Part shown: one piece after another, positions 8,996 through 19,300 of the stretch
Layout: each line of letters begins with the position of its first letter
How positions within the stretch are numbered: position 1 is the stretch's first letter
Assembly (NCBI GenBank): GCA_036501185.1
Contig: DASYAU010000119.1
Span: forward strand, 62,001-126,000
Direction of reading: 5' to 3'
Length of the DNA stretch: 64,000 bases
Source of the DNA: Korobacter sp036501185
Lineage (GTDB): Bacteria; Acidobacteriota; Terriglobia; Terriglobales; Acidobacteriaceae
Translations under genes and position numbers: made by a program
The notes under the pieces: model-generated
What the model was told of the DNA's origin: nothing
Seen by the model: the letters and a program-made list of their open reading frames with translations, nothing else
Databases searched by the model: none

Positions 8996-10453
8996 GTGAA
9001 CGTGCTCAGCAAGCCGGCAGTTCGCTTTAGCGTCGGGATCCTCACAATCGCGCTGATCGTATTTCTCTACCGCGCGTGGCTACACGTAAACCCCGCGACC
9101 GTCGGTTTCACCCTTCTGGTCGCGATCCTCATCATCTCCGCCGGATGGGGACTTCGTTATGCGATCTTCATTTCCGTGGTGGCCACGCTGGCGTACAACT
9201 TCTTCTTCCTACCGCCGGTGGGCACATTCACCATCGCCGATCCGCAGAATTGGGTCGCGCTCACCGCATTTCTCTGCACCGCAATCGTCGCGAGCCAACT
9301 TGCAGAGCGCGCTCGCCGCGAGGCTCTGAGCGCGGTCCAGCGTCGCACGGAGGTCGAACGTCTGTATGCTCTAAGTCAGCAAATGCTCGCCTCCGAAAAT
9401 ATCCTGACACTCGTCAACGCGATCCCCAGAAACGTGGTGGAAGCCCTGAATGCAAGCGCTGCGGGCATGTTTCTGGTCGAGCGCAAAAAGGTCTATTACT
9501 CCGACCTGAAGGCGCAGGAAAAGCTCAAGGAAGATGAGTTAAAAGAAGTCGCAACTAGAGGTGAACCGGCTCATGGCCCGGTCGGTACCGAATACGTGCC
9601 GCTGCGGATTGGCGTGAGGTCCGTCGGCGCGCTCGCAGTTGCGGGTACCGACACCAGCCGCCAGATCCTCGATGCCGTCGGAAGCCTCATCGCCATCGCC
9701 ATAGAGCGTGCGGGCGCTGTCGAGAAGCTTGCCCACGCGGAAGCCAGTCGCGAGAGCGAGCGCTTACGCTCAATCCTGCTCGATTCCGTGACCCACGACT
9801 TCCGCACCCCTCTCACTTCGATCAAAGCCTCGGCCGAGACCCTCCTCGGTGGAACTGCCTTGAACGAGGATGCGCGCCACGAATTGCTCACCGTAATCAA
9901 CGAAGAGAGCGACCGCCTCGACCGCCTCGTCGGCGAGGCCGCGCAGATGGCGCAACTCGATGCGGGTGCACTCGAATTGCATCTTGAACCACACCATGTT
10001 CGAGAGGCCATCGAGATCGCGACCTCAGCGACGAAAAGTGCTCTCGCAAAGCATCCTGTAATCATCAAGGCCGACGATGCTCTCCCCGAAACCAGGATGG
10101 ATCTCCGCCGTATTGGCGAAGTGCTTTCACAGCTACTCGACAATGCCGCGAAATATTCGCCGGCCGACACTCCAATCACCATCACTGCCGCGGTCGAGGG
10201 CGGAAAGCTCGTCACGAGTGTCGCTGATCGCGGCCCAGGGATCGAAACGATCGATCAGGGAATGATCTTCGATAAGTTCTATCGCGGTCGTGGTCAGCGC
10301 TCTATCATCCAGGGCACCGGCATGGGTCTGGCCATCGCCAAGGCCCTCGTCGAGGCACATGGCGGCACTATCAACGTCGTCAGCCAGCTCGGCAGCGGCT
10401 CCGTCTTCTCGTTCACGCTGCCGCTGCAAACTGCACGAACTTCTGCCCGCTGA
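8996..10453 (+). CDS. KdpD C-terminal-like membrane histidine kinase (DUF4118-GAF-HisKA)
   Basis: About 485 residues. Closely spaced hydrophobic helices at about 10-95, with YNFFFLPPVGTFTI, match the KdpD membrane domain DUF4118. A GAF-like region follows (about 135-240), then HisKA with DSVTHDFRTPLTSIKAS and HATPase with N-box LLDNAAKYS and G-box GTGMGLAIAK. It is therefore the missing half of KdpD, placed on the opposite strand from the N-terminal half and KdpE. I prefer GTG at 8996, directly before the first helix. An upstream in-frame ATG at 8927 would overlap the 5' end of the divergent gene. Confidence 0.86.
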   Translation: MNVLSKPAVRFSVGILTIALIVFLYRAWLHVNPATVGFTLLVAILIISAGWGLRYAIFISVVATLAYNFFFLPPVGTFTIADPQNWVALTAFLCTAIVASQLAERARREALSAVQRRTEVERLYALSQQMLASENILTLVNAIPRNVVEALNASAAGMFLVERKKVYYSDLKAQEKLKEDELKEVATRGEPAHGPVGTEYVPLRIGVRSVGALAVAGTDTSRQILDAVGSLIAIAIERAGAVEKLAHAEASRESERLRSILLDSVTHDFRTPLTSIKASAETLLGGTALNEDARHELLTVINEESDRLDRLVGEAAQMAQLDAGALELHLEPHHVREAIEIATSATKSALAKHPVIIKADDALPETRMDLRRIGEVLSQLLDNAAKYSPADTPITITAAVEGGKLVTSVADRGPGIETIDQGMIFDKFYRGRGQRSIIQGTGMGLAIAKALVEAHGGTINVVSQLGSGSVFSFTLPLQTARTSAR

Positions 10454-10528
10454 GCGCGATTTCCAAAAGAGCTGTCGAGCGGGCTCGCTCCTTGCGATCG
10501 TGACGATCTGCCACCACGCCCCTCGATC

Positions 10529-11851
10529 GTGCAGTCCCGCGCGCTTTACCTGCAGCTTCGTCCCATTCCGGGCACTGTTAGTCCCATCCGCGACGGAACT
10601 CCTGTCATATCGCGGTACTCTCAAGCCGCCCGATCTGCGTCTATGCTGCCGTTTGGGGCGATCCCGGTTCGGACCCGATCTACGAAGGAATACGCGCTGC
10701 ACGTTCTCAAAACAAACCCGAGCAAGCCTGGAATCCTCTGGCTCTATTTTTGGGCGATTCTCTGTTGGATGTCCCTGACACCCCTGCTCACCCTGGCGCA
10801 TTGGATGATGGGATATTCGATGCGACCCACGACCTTTGAATACTTCTTGATCGTTAGCAGCGAATATCTCGGTTTCGCCGCGCTCGCGCCGCCTTTACTG
10901 CTGGCAGTACGCAGATGGCCAATCCGCCGTCCCTTCCTGCTCCGTCGCTCGTTTGCGTATGTACTCGCGGGGCTGGTATTCGTCTCGGCCGCACCAGCCA
11001 TCCGTTGCCTTCTCATGCCGCCCTTCGATGTCCAGGCAGGACATTGGGCCCAGCGCAACTTCGCGGCTTTCTTGTCCGTATTTCTCTTCCGTTTTCCAGA
11101 TCACCTCACTGCTTTCATCCTCACGCTCGCTGCCGTTCATGCGGTTGAATTCTATGAGCGGAATCGGATCCAGGAGATTGAGCAGATCGACCTTCGCCGG
11201 GCGCTCGCCGAAAACGATCTCGCATTGCTGAAGACCCAGCTCCACCCACATTTTCTGTTCAATACGTTGCAAGGCATTTCCTCTCTGACAGAAGAGGATC
11301 CCCCGCTCGCGAAAAAGATGGTGGTTGCGCTCGGTCGACTCCTACGTGAGGCGCTGAACCATTCCAGCGTCGACCTCATTCCTCTGCAATTGGAAATGGA
11401 ATTCATTCATTCGTATCTTGCGATCGAGAAGATGAGACTCGGTGAGCGGCTCACAACTCGCATAAACATACCCGAATCATGTGAGTCCTATCTCGTTCCA
11501 CAGCTGTTCCTTCAACCACTGGTTGAAAATGCGATCTCGCATGGCATCTCGGCCAGTCGCTCCGACGGCTGGCTCTGCATTTCCTGCGCCGTCGAAAACC
11601 ATCGGTTAATAATTCGAATAACTAACAGCGTGGGCACGTCGAGCGGAGAACATACAGGCTTGGGACTTCGGAACACCCGGGCCCGTTTGCATCACCTTTT
11701 CTCCGACGACGCATCCCTTACCGCCGGGCCAACTACATCGGGGGTTTTCGAAGCGATCGTTACCCTGCCCGCCTTTCGAGCGGACGAGCGAGCGACGCGT
11801 GTCCCCGCGGATTTAGTCTTCGGCGGATCAGAGCGAGATTCGACCCTATGA
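10529..11851 (+). CDS. LytS/YehU-type sensor histidine kinase
   Basis: Up to 440 residues. Hydrophobic helices run from about residue 65 to 215, then a His_kinase domain (pfam06580 type) with LKTQLHPHFLFNTLQGISSL and an HATPase domain with PLVENAISHGI and GLGLRNTRARL. This is the membrane kinase type that pairs with LytTR regulators, and one follows 199 bp downstream. The start is uncertain: GTG at 10529 gives the longest reading, but the first 40 or more residues look unstructured; ATG at 10643 is an alternative. Neither has a convincing ribosome-binding site. Confidence 0.85.
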   Translation: MQSRALYLQLRPIPGTVSPIRDGTPVISRYSQAARSASMLPFGAIPVRTRSTKEYALHVLKTNPSKPGILWLYFWAILCWMSLTPLLTLAHWMMGYSMRPTTFEYFLIVSSEYLGFAALAPPLLLAVRRWPIRRPFLLRRSFAYVLAGLVFVSAAPAIRCLLMPPFDVQAGHWAQRNFAAFLSVFLFRFPDHLTAFILTLAAVHAVEFYERNRIQEIEQIDLRRALAENDLALLKTQLHPHFLFNTLQGISSLTEEDPPLAKKMVVALGRLLREALNHSSVDLIPLQLEMEFIHSYLAIEKMRLGERLTTRINIPESCESYLVPQLFLQPLVENAISHGISASRSDGWLCISCAVENHRLIIRITNSVGTSSGEHTGLGLRNTRARLHHLFSDDASLTAGPTTSGVFEAIVTLPAFRADERATRVPADLVFGGSERDSTL

Positions 11852-12050
11852 TGTTCGGGAATGGACAGGTATTTCGGTCAATGGACATCGCAATTGACAG
11901 CTCATCCCCACATCTTTGTAAACCAAAGCAAAATCACGCCTTTTCGACACCAATTGCGGCATTTCGAGTGCTCCACATTGTTCGACACGGATCCCTGCGC
12001 GCTTTGAGTTTGAAGGCAGGCAAGCTCGGCGTGCCCCAGGATGCCCCGCC

Positions 12051-12848
12051 ATGTACAACGTCTTAATCGTTGACGACGAACCGCTCACGCGAAACGAACT
12101 GGTCCGTATTATCAAAAGCCGAAATGAGATTGGAGACATCGCTACCGCAGGGGATGCCGTCCAGGCCCTTGCTCTCCTTCGCGAAAAAAACATCGATGTC
12201 ATGTTCCTGGATGTGAAACTCCCCGAACATTCGGGCGTCGAACTGCTCGAGATGTTGCAAGAGCAACATCTACGCGTGCCATCGGTCATTTTTGCCACCG
12301 CTTACAGTGAGCACGCGGTGCAGGCCTTTGACCACCACGCGGTCGATTACGTACTGAAACCATTCTCCGCACCCAGGATCCAGCGAGCTATCAGCAAGGC
12401 GATCCACCGCACCGATACTGAGCGCGTGGCTAAGCTCGTCGCTTCGCTCGCAACCTCCAGCGGATTAGTGCAAGCGAAACCGGGCCGCATCGCTATCAAG
12501 TCGCAAGGCCGGATCGTCTTCCTCGACCCCTCCGAAGTCATGTACGCTCAAGCCGAAGGCAATTATGTCTTGTTGCAAACGGGCGCCGGCTCCCACCTCA
12601 TGCGCGAGTGCCTCACGCAGATCGAACAGCGCCTCGCCCCTTACGGCTTCCTGCGCATTCACCGCTCCTCCATCGTCAACTCGGCGTTCGTGAGCGAGGT
12701 ACAGCCCTGGCACACAGGCGAGTACATCCTGAAGCTGATAAATGGAAAAGAATTCACCGTGACTCGGACTTACAAGCGAAACTTGCGGCAATTGCTCTCG
12801 AAGAATGGCGGCGGCACAGTCCTGGGCACGGACGACGCGAAGCTCTAG
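12051..12848 (+). CDS. LytTR-family response regulator
   Basis: A 265-residue protein: receiver at about 3-120 with acidic pair VDDEP and phospho-acceptor in MFLDVKLPEHSG, and a LytTR DNA-binding domain at about 160-260 with LRIHRSSIVNSAFV and FTVTRTYKRNLRQLL. It is the cognate output for the LytS-like kinase just upstream. The start ATG follows AGGA about 9 nt away. The adjacent convergent TonB-dependent receptor is one possible target. The second LytTR gene at 20158 is a distant relative without a working receiver. Confidence 0.92.
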   Translation: MYNVLIVDDEPLTRNELVRIIKSRNEIGDIATAGDAVQALALLREKNIDVMFLDVKLPEHSGVELLEMLQEQHLRVPSVIFATAYSEHAVQAFDHHAVDYVLKPFSAPRIQRAISKAIHRTDTERVAKLVASLATSSGLVQAKPGRIAIKSQGRIVFLDPSEVMYAQAEGNYVLLQTGAGSHLMRECLTQIEQRLAPYGFLRIHRSSIVNSAFVSEVQPWHTGEYILKLINGKEFTVTRTYKRNLRQLLSKNGGGTVLGTDDAKL

Positions 12849-12885
12849 CCCTGCTCCTCATCTAAGCTCACACCATTCCTCAGCA

Positions 12886-12914
12886 AAAAAATGGGCCGGC
12901 GCGAAGCCGGCCCG
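12886..12914 (-). terminator. Rho-independent terminator of the first TonB receptor
   Basis: A perfect 8-bp stem GGGCCGGC/GCCGGCCC with loop GCGAA, followed on the minus strand by seven U (A-run 12886-12892). It lies 18 bp beyond the receptor stop codon. Confidence 0.9.
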
Positions 12915-12931
12915 AAGTAGTGCTCGTTCGC

Positions 12932-15900
12932 TCAGAACGAGTACTTGATGTAAAAGCGAATGCTTCGAGATCCAGTGGTCGTCAACGGGTAGTTCAAGAA
13001 CGTTTGGCTCCCGCTCGGAGAGATGCTGGTCAAGTTGAGCGTTGCGGCATTCCCAATCCCGTTGTTCAAGGTTGGGGTTCCTAGGTTTCCATGATTGAAC
13101 ACATCGAACATCTCAGCACGGAAATCAATCTGATGACTTTCGTGGATCTTGAAAGTGCGCTGGATGCCGAAATCCCAATCTTCGAACCCTGGTGAGATAA
13201 ACGAATTTCGGCCCACATTGCCGGCCTGACCATAAGCCGGTACGATCCAGTGCACCGAATTCTTGCTTACGGGGACGCAGGTTCCCTCGAACCAAAGCGA
13301 GGGACCATCCACGTAGGTCCCAGCAGGTCCGCCACACCAAGAACCGTCCCAAGCGTAGCTGGTCAGAGGCGCCGACGGGTTGCCGAGTGACGGACGGTCG
13401 TTTGTGATCCCGTCGCCGCTTGAATCGTAACCGACTTCGATATTCTCCGGGTTGCCGGTCTGGAACGAAGTCTGTCCCTGGACCTGCCACCCGTTCACGA
13501 ACGCTGCGGCGAGACCTTTCTCGAACGCGTTGTTTTCGGCACTCCACTTCGGAAGGTCGTAAACGTACGTCACCGCGAAACGCTGGCGGTGATCAAACGC
13601 CGACAATCCCCAATCCGTTGCCTTCCGGTTCTCCGGATATTGCACCTGCGGATAAGAAGACCATTGGCCGACCGTAAAGACTTCCGACGAATCGTCTTCC
13701 AGCTTCGACCACGTGTATGAAGCGCGGAACAACAGTCCATGCGAGAACTGTCGCTCAAGCTCACCGATCATTCCGTGGTAGATAGAATCTCCTTGGTTGT
13801 CCCGAAGCAGGATGAACCCACGGTTGGGGTCGCGGTAGAAACCAGTGTTCGCATCGATCGGGTTAATCTCATCATTTGCAAATAAGTGTTCCCCGCGGGT
13901 GCCAACGTAGCCCAATGTCGCGATGAAGTGGCCTGGCAGTTCGCGTTCGACGTTCAGGTTCCACTGCAACGTCTCCGGCGACAGCAGATGCGAGACGATC
14001 GTGTCTTCCGTGTCGTAAGGGCTCCCAGTGGGCGTCAAGCTCGCGATACTGCTGGACCAATTCGCCGTACCCCGACCCGTAGTGACAAAGTTTTCGATTT
14101 GGGGAGAGAGCACGTTCGGCGAACTCGCCTGCGTGTTATCAACGATGTTCGTGAAGATGCCGTCGTAGAACACCCCAAACCCGCCACGAACGACCGTCTT
14201 ATTGTCCCCAAATAATCCCTGCCAGAACCGAGGCGTGTAGGAAAAGCCGAAACGCGGTCCGAAGTTGGTGTTATCAGGAGTTTCTTTCTGAACGAACTGA
14301 TAGTTGTCGATCTGACTCCAATTCAGCGCCGGATAATTTACGGAGTTCCCGGGAGTACCGCTGTTCTCATAGCGCAATCCGTATGTGAGAGTGAGGTTTG
14401 GGCGCAGCTTCCAGGTGTCCTGGAAATAGTAGGCCTGCGCATTCAAGTGCGGATACACCTTCGGACTTCCGTAATTGATCGCAGCCGCCACTGAGCTCGT
14501 ACCGCTGTAATCGTCGATGTAATCGGCCAAGCCCGAATAGCCCGGGGCTCCCGAGTAGTTGATGGTGCCGTAGAAGTTGAATGGCACACCGTCGACCACG
14601 CGAACCTGTTCGTAGTCGAATCCGAACTTGAAGAAATGTTTACCCACGGTCCAACTCAGGGCGTCCTGGGCTTGGTAGGTGTTGTGGAAGCGCTGTTGAG
14701 GATCGCCAAACGGCTGTCCCCACCCACTCGCATCGCTAATTCCGACTGTCGGCGCCAGAGCCAGCGGATTGGCGTACGTCTGAGCAGTGTAGTCGAAGAA
14801 ATCGCCGATGCGGCCGTAGGACAAACGCGCTTCGTTCAAAATTGCCGGGGTGAACACGTGGGTGTACGTGATGCCCGCGTTGTGCGAGTTGCCGTATTGC
14901 AGCGTATCGAATCCTGGAAACTGCGAAGGATAGTTTAGTGTGTCGATCGGAGTGCTGAAGTGCGTTCTGATGTACCGTAGCGTCAGCGTATCGTTCTTGC
15001 TGATCAGCCAATCGCCCTTCAAATCCAGTTCAGGATTGTCGAAGTCCGACGGAACATTCCGCTGGTACGTTCCGACCGCAACATCGCTCCGCCCGTTCCC
15101 TAGCGGCAGAGCGGGGAGATTCGCAGTAGGAGCAACAAGGCCGCCGAGCGCTTGCAGATACTCGGTAACACGCGGGTTTGGTAGTAATGCCTGCAACGTC
15201 GCAATGCCGTCAGCTGTCGGGATCGTCAGAGGGCTGAGGTTCGTGTTGGAGCGATACTTGTTCCACTGATACGAGGCGAAGAAGAAGAGTTTGTCCTTCT
15301 TGATCGCTCCTCCAATATCAAACCCGAAAATATTTTCACGATACTTGTCCTTAGAGCTCCCATTCAGCACGTCTTGCTTGTCTTCAGCGTCGAACGAGGA
15401 ATTCACAAGTCGGTCCCACGCTGCGCCGTGCCAAGTGTTGGTGCCGCTCTTAAAGATCAGGTTACTCACGGAACCGCCGCCATGGCCCCACTCCGCATCG
15501 TAGGAATTGGTGAGGAACGTCACCTCCTTGATGGCGTCGAGATTGCCTGGCTGAAGGCCCTGGCCGTGAATGCCGGCATCGTTGTTGTCGGAACCTTCGA
15601 TCAGGAAGTTGTTCGAGCGCGGGCGAGTTCCGTAAACCGAAAAACCAACGCCATTCGTCAAAATGTCGGTGGTTACCGTGGTGACGCCTGGCAGGCTTAC
15701 CGCCAGCGCATAAGGATTGAGCGTTGCGATCGGCAGATCCTGCACTTCGCGTGTGCTGATCGTGCTGGTGATTTCGCCCGTTTCCGTTTGCAGCGTCTCG
15801 CCCTCTGCTTCGACCGTGAGGGTTTCCTGTGCGCCTGGCCTCAACGTCGCATTGGCGGATGTGATGACGGATCCGCTTACGTTGAGATTGGTAAGTTTCG

Positions 15901-16183
15901 TCTCGGCAAATCCGGAAGCGGTGACCGCGACGTTGTAGACGCCCGGCAGAACGGAGTCAACCCTATATGCACCGACACTGTTCGTGGCGCTCTGATGGCT
16001 TTCGCCGTTTTGGACATTCGTAACAATAACCGTCGCGTTTGTAATTGCCGCGCCGGTCGAGTCTAAGACAACACCCGCGATCGTGCCGTTACTCGTCTGG
16101 GCAAACGCTGTAAAAGCGAACGCCAGCAGTACGACAAGCAAACTCGCGACTGCCCAACTTCCTTTTCGGAAGCTCGTGATCAT
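12932..16183 (-). CDS. Oar-type TonB-dependent receptor with carboxypeptidase-regulatory domain
   Basis: About 1083 residues. A signal peptide (SLLVVLLAFAFTAFAQ) is followed by a CarboxypepD_reg-like beta-sandwich (about 28-110, with GTIAGVVLDSTGAAI), a plug domain (about 130-235) and a long outer-membrane barrel ending in the aromatic FYIKYSF. Such large receptors are expanded in Acidobacteriota and are thought to import oligosaccharides or peptides. No substrate can be read from the sequence. I chose ATG 16183 because AGGAGA lies 7 nt upstream and the signal peptide then starts properly; the reading frame is open 17 codons further. It is paired with a similar receptor at 16324. Confidence 0.9.
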   Translation of the reverse strand: MITSFRKGSWAVASLLVVLLAFAFTAFAQTSNGTIAGVVLDSTGAAITNATVIVTNVQNGESHQSATNSVGAYRVDSVLPGVYNVAVTASGFAETKLTNLNVSGSVITSANATLRPGAQETLTVEAEGETLQTETGEITSTISTREVQDLPIATLNPYALAVSLPGVTTVTTDILTNGVGFSVYGTRPRSNNFLIEGSDNNDAGIHGQGLQPGNLDAIKEVTFLTNSYDAEWGHGGGSVSNLIFKSGTNTWHGAAWDRLVNSSFDAEDKQDVLNGSSKDKYRENIFGFDIGGAIKKDKLFFFASYQWNKYRSNTNLSPLTIPTADGIATLQALLPNPRVTEYLQALGGLVAPTANLPALPLGNGRSDVAVGTYQRNVPSDFDNPELDLKGDWLISKNDTLTLRYIRTHFSTPIDTLNYPSQFPGFDTLQYGNSHNAGITYTHVFTPAILNEARLSYGRIGDFFDYTAQTYANPLALAPTVGISDASGWGQPFGDPQQRFHNTYQAQDALSWTVGKHFFKFGFDYEQVRVVDGVPFNFYGTINYSGAPGYSGLADYIDDYSGTSSVAAAINYGSPKVYPHLNAQAYYFQDTWKLRPNLTLTYGLRYENSGTPGNSVNYPALNWSQIDNYQFVQKETPDNTNFGPRFGFSYTPRFWQGLFGDNKTVVRGGFGVFYDGIFTNIVDNTQASSPNVLSPQIENFVTTGRGTANWSSSIASLTPTGSPYDTEDTIVSHLLSPETLQWNLNVERELPGHFIATLGYVGTRGEHLFANDEINPIDANTGFYRDPNRGFILLRDNQGDSIYHGMIGELERQFSHGLLFRASYTWSKLEDDSSEVFTVGQWSSYPQVQYPENRKATDWGLSAFDHRQRFAVTYVYDLPKWSAENNAFEKGLAAAFVNGWQVQGQTSFQTGNPENIEVGYDSSGDGITNDRPSLGNPSAPLTSYAWDGSWCGGPAGTYVDGPSLWFEGTCVPVSKNSVHWIVPAYGQAGNVGRNSFISPGFEDWDFGIQRTFKIHESHQIDFRAEMFDVFNHGNLGTPTLNNGIGNAATLNLTSISPSGSQTFLNYPLTTTGSRSIRFYIKYSF

Positions 16184-16205
16184 TGTCGGATCTCCTAGTC
16201 GCTTC

Positions 16206-16236
16206 GCATGCATTGACCATCCTTTTGCATGCAAAA
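16206..16236. promoter_or_regulatory. Double GCATGC palindrome upstream of the first receptor
   Basis: A perfect 14-bp palindrome TTTTGCATGCAAAA at 16223-16236, and a second GCATGC core at 16206-16211 within TTCGCATGCATT. The cores are 21 bp apart, two helical turns, and lie 23-53 bp upstream of the start codon at 16183. Shape and spacing suggest an operator for a dimeric repressor. No matching regulator gene is identified in the window. Confidence 0.5.
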
Positions 16237-16258
16237 TCCGCGATTAAATTGTTTGGGT

Positions 16259-16300
16259 AAAAAAAGGGGAATCAGGCGCCCAATAGCGCGTCTGATTCCC
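16259..16300 (-). terminator. Rho-independent terminator of the second TonB receptor
   Basis: Stem GGGAATCAG (16267-16275) / CTGATTCCC (16292-16300), with seven U on the minus strand from the A-run 16259-16265. It lies 24 bp past the stop of the receptor at 16324, so the next receptor needs its own promoter. Confidence 0.88.
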
Positions 16301-16323
16301 ACCACAACAGCAGCTCACTGACT

Positions 16324-19300
16324 TCAGAAGCTGTAGCGCAACGTGAACCTCATAGTGCGCGCCAGTTGATAACTGAACGGCAGCCCGTACCACGAACTGG
16401 CCTTCGTACCGCCAGCCTGCAGAGCCTGCTGCAGGTTGTAGCCAGTTTCATACGCCTGGTACGTAGCCGCACCGGCATAGAGCGGAAGACCACCCGGTAA
16501 TGCCGGCGAGGGCTGGTTCGTGGAGTTCATCCCGCCATAAATGTTGGTGACGGAGTGCTGGTTCCACAAGTTGAGCACGTTGAGTTCGAAACCAACTTCC
16601 TGACGCTCGTTGTGCTTGTTGACCTTGAACGTCTGGACGAAGTTGGCGTCCGTTTGCGTGTACCACGGCGTGCGCAATGTGTACGGCTGTCCGAACGTGA
16701 ACTGGCCAGTGGTCGGATCGACCGTGATGTTCGCGTACTTGCCACGGCCAAACACATCGACGCCCTCCGAGACTTCCTGCCCGAACATGGTGCCGAGATC
16801 CACAAACGAGCTGATCGGCGTGCCCTCATAGGCAGTCTGGAAAATTCCGAAGGTTGTCGCCATCCCGTGTCCCTTGCCCCAGGGCAGCTGGTAATACGCA
16901 TAGCCCTTCAAGGCATTTGGACGATCGGTGGGCAGAGGACCTGCATTCGATTTTCCCTGTGCTGTGAAATACATGAAGGGCTCATCGAAAGCGCGCGTCG
17001 TATCGGGCGAGTTGCGGCCGGTTGTACCACCGTCGGCCTGATCGGTGGTAGTAAGACCGGTGTAATTGCCCCACAGGCGGCTCCAGGTATAGCTGAACAT
17101 GCCAGCTAAGCCGTTGCTGGCTGCCTTGGTTAAGCGGAACTCCACGCCATCGTAATCGCGGATGGCTTTAGGGTTCGCCGGGCAGTTGCTGCAGGTACCG
17201 AACAAGCTCGGATCAAACTCCATGCCTGGGAATCCGAAGCCCTGGCCAAGCGACCCGAGGAAGTTCGAGTAACCATTGATGGTGGAATTCGCACCCTCGC
17301 CAGGATTGACGATGGTATAAATCTCGCCCCAAGCCGGGCTGGCCAGTGAGGCGTCTTCGATCACGTGATCCAGACGACGACGGTCCCAACGGGCTTCGAA
17401 CGCCCAATTCTTCGAGAGCTCGTAGTCGACACCAACGACGGACTCATGCTGGCGATATGGTTTGAGGCCTGGCACCACCGGCTCATAAGGACGCAGATTG
17501 ATGTTCTCGATCAGCGACACATCCGTCCCGGCGTCAACCAAGTTTGGCGGAGTGACGCCGCCTGCGAAGTTTGCACCGGTAGTAGGCGACGCGCTCGGGC
17601 ACGCACGGTTGTTCACGAACTGTAGGTTGATGTCGCTGACATTGAACCCGCTCGCCTGCCCGTTTGGCCCAAGAGGATAGTTGCACTCTTCATAGACCTG
17701 GGCACCGAAGGAAGTTTCCGCCACCAACAGCTTCATCACGTCGTTGAAGACGCCGTAGCTGCCGAAAATCTTCATCTTGCCGTTCTGCAAGGGATCCCAA
17801 GCTATTCCCACGCGTGGAGCGATCTTGTCACCCCATCCAAAGTCGATGGTCCGGATGTTGACTCCCGTTGGAGCGGGCAAACTTTCTTTCTCCACCCGAA
17901 TACCGGCATTGATGGTGATGCCATGGCCGACGGTCCATGCGTCTTGCGCGAAGAAGCCGTGGTTCCAATCGGAAGCAGGCTTCGGTTCGATGGTTGCGAA
18001 GTCCACCACCTGCAGGTAGCCGTACTGGCCTGTGCAGGCTCCCCATTCCGCCGCCAGCGCTGCGCAGTTTGCTGCGCCAGTGGTCGTGAACGGACTGTAC
18101 GAACTTCCGAGAATCAAGTTTGCGAACGGCACGTTGCCGTTCTGGTTGATCAAGTTGACGAGGTGATTGAGTTGATATCCAAACTTAAAGTTATGCGTGC
18201 CCCACCAACCCGATTTGAAAAATGCAACGTCCTGGTCGAATTGATAGTGTTTGTTGGAGTTGTACACCGTGTACGACGCGTCAAACGGCTGGCTATTCGT
18301 GCCGATTGGCTGCTGGAGAGACTGGGGTATCCCACCGAGGCCCACGCCCGGGGTTGCCCAGTTCAAGTCCGGCGCTGTAGTGGGCCAGCCGAAGTCGTGA
18401 TAGTTCTCGAAGAAATATCCGAAACGCGTTGTCGCAACGATCTTGTCCGTCAAGGTGACATCAGCGCCGAAGTTGTACGTCGAGTTCGGAGCAGACCAGC
18501 CGATCCCGTGCGAGAACTGCGCGATTGGAGCCAGGATGCCTCTGCTGTTGATGAACCCGGCTTGGGCTTCCTGCGCAACCGGATCTTCAACCGGCAGGCT
18601 GGCACCGGTCTCGCGGCCGTATTGATAGAGCCACGATGCGAAGAGGCGGACCTTCTGCGACATCGCATAATCGAGGCGTGCCGTGCTGTAGTACTGCTGC
18701 AAGTCTTGCGTGAACAACTGCGCGCCCGCGGTTGGATCGGAGCTGAACTGCGGGAAAGCGCCGAAGTTCACGGTTCGAGAGGTCGCCGAGTACTGTGGCG
18801 CGAACCCCAGGAAGAGCCACAGCTTGTCCTTCACGATCGGCCCGCCAATCGTGCCGCCCGGTTGAATGATGTGGTACTTGTCTTTTATCCCGGAATAGAT
18901 CTGCGGATCCGGGTCGCCGCTGGCCGTCTGATAACTGTTCAGAGCGTCGTACCGGAGGTACTGCCCATTATTGTTTCCATCTAAGCTAGACCCTTCCCAT
19001 GTGCCGAAGAGTTCGCCGTGCCATGCGTTCGAACCTTTCTTCATAACCACATTGGCAACGCCACCAATCGAGCCGCCGTGCTCAGCTTCGATACCCGACG
19101 TTTTGATTTGGACTTCCTGAATGAACTGGTAAGGCACGTTGGCTTTTGAATAGCCGCCAGAGATGTTTTCCGTGTCCTGACCTTCAACGAGGTAGCTGTT
19201 TTCCGAGTCGGACGCGCCGCCTACGGAATATCCGACCCCGCCACCGTTACCGCTGCTGCCGGGCAGCGAACCGCCGGTGCCACCAGTCGCGGCTCCGTAC

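Noticed and set aside
17923..18984. A 353-codon plus-strand frame inside the second TonB receptor
   Set aside because: Composition is typical of an antisense shadow and the receptor reads through intact on the other strand.
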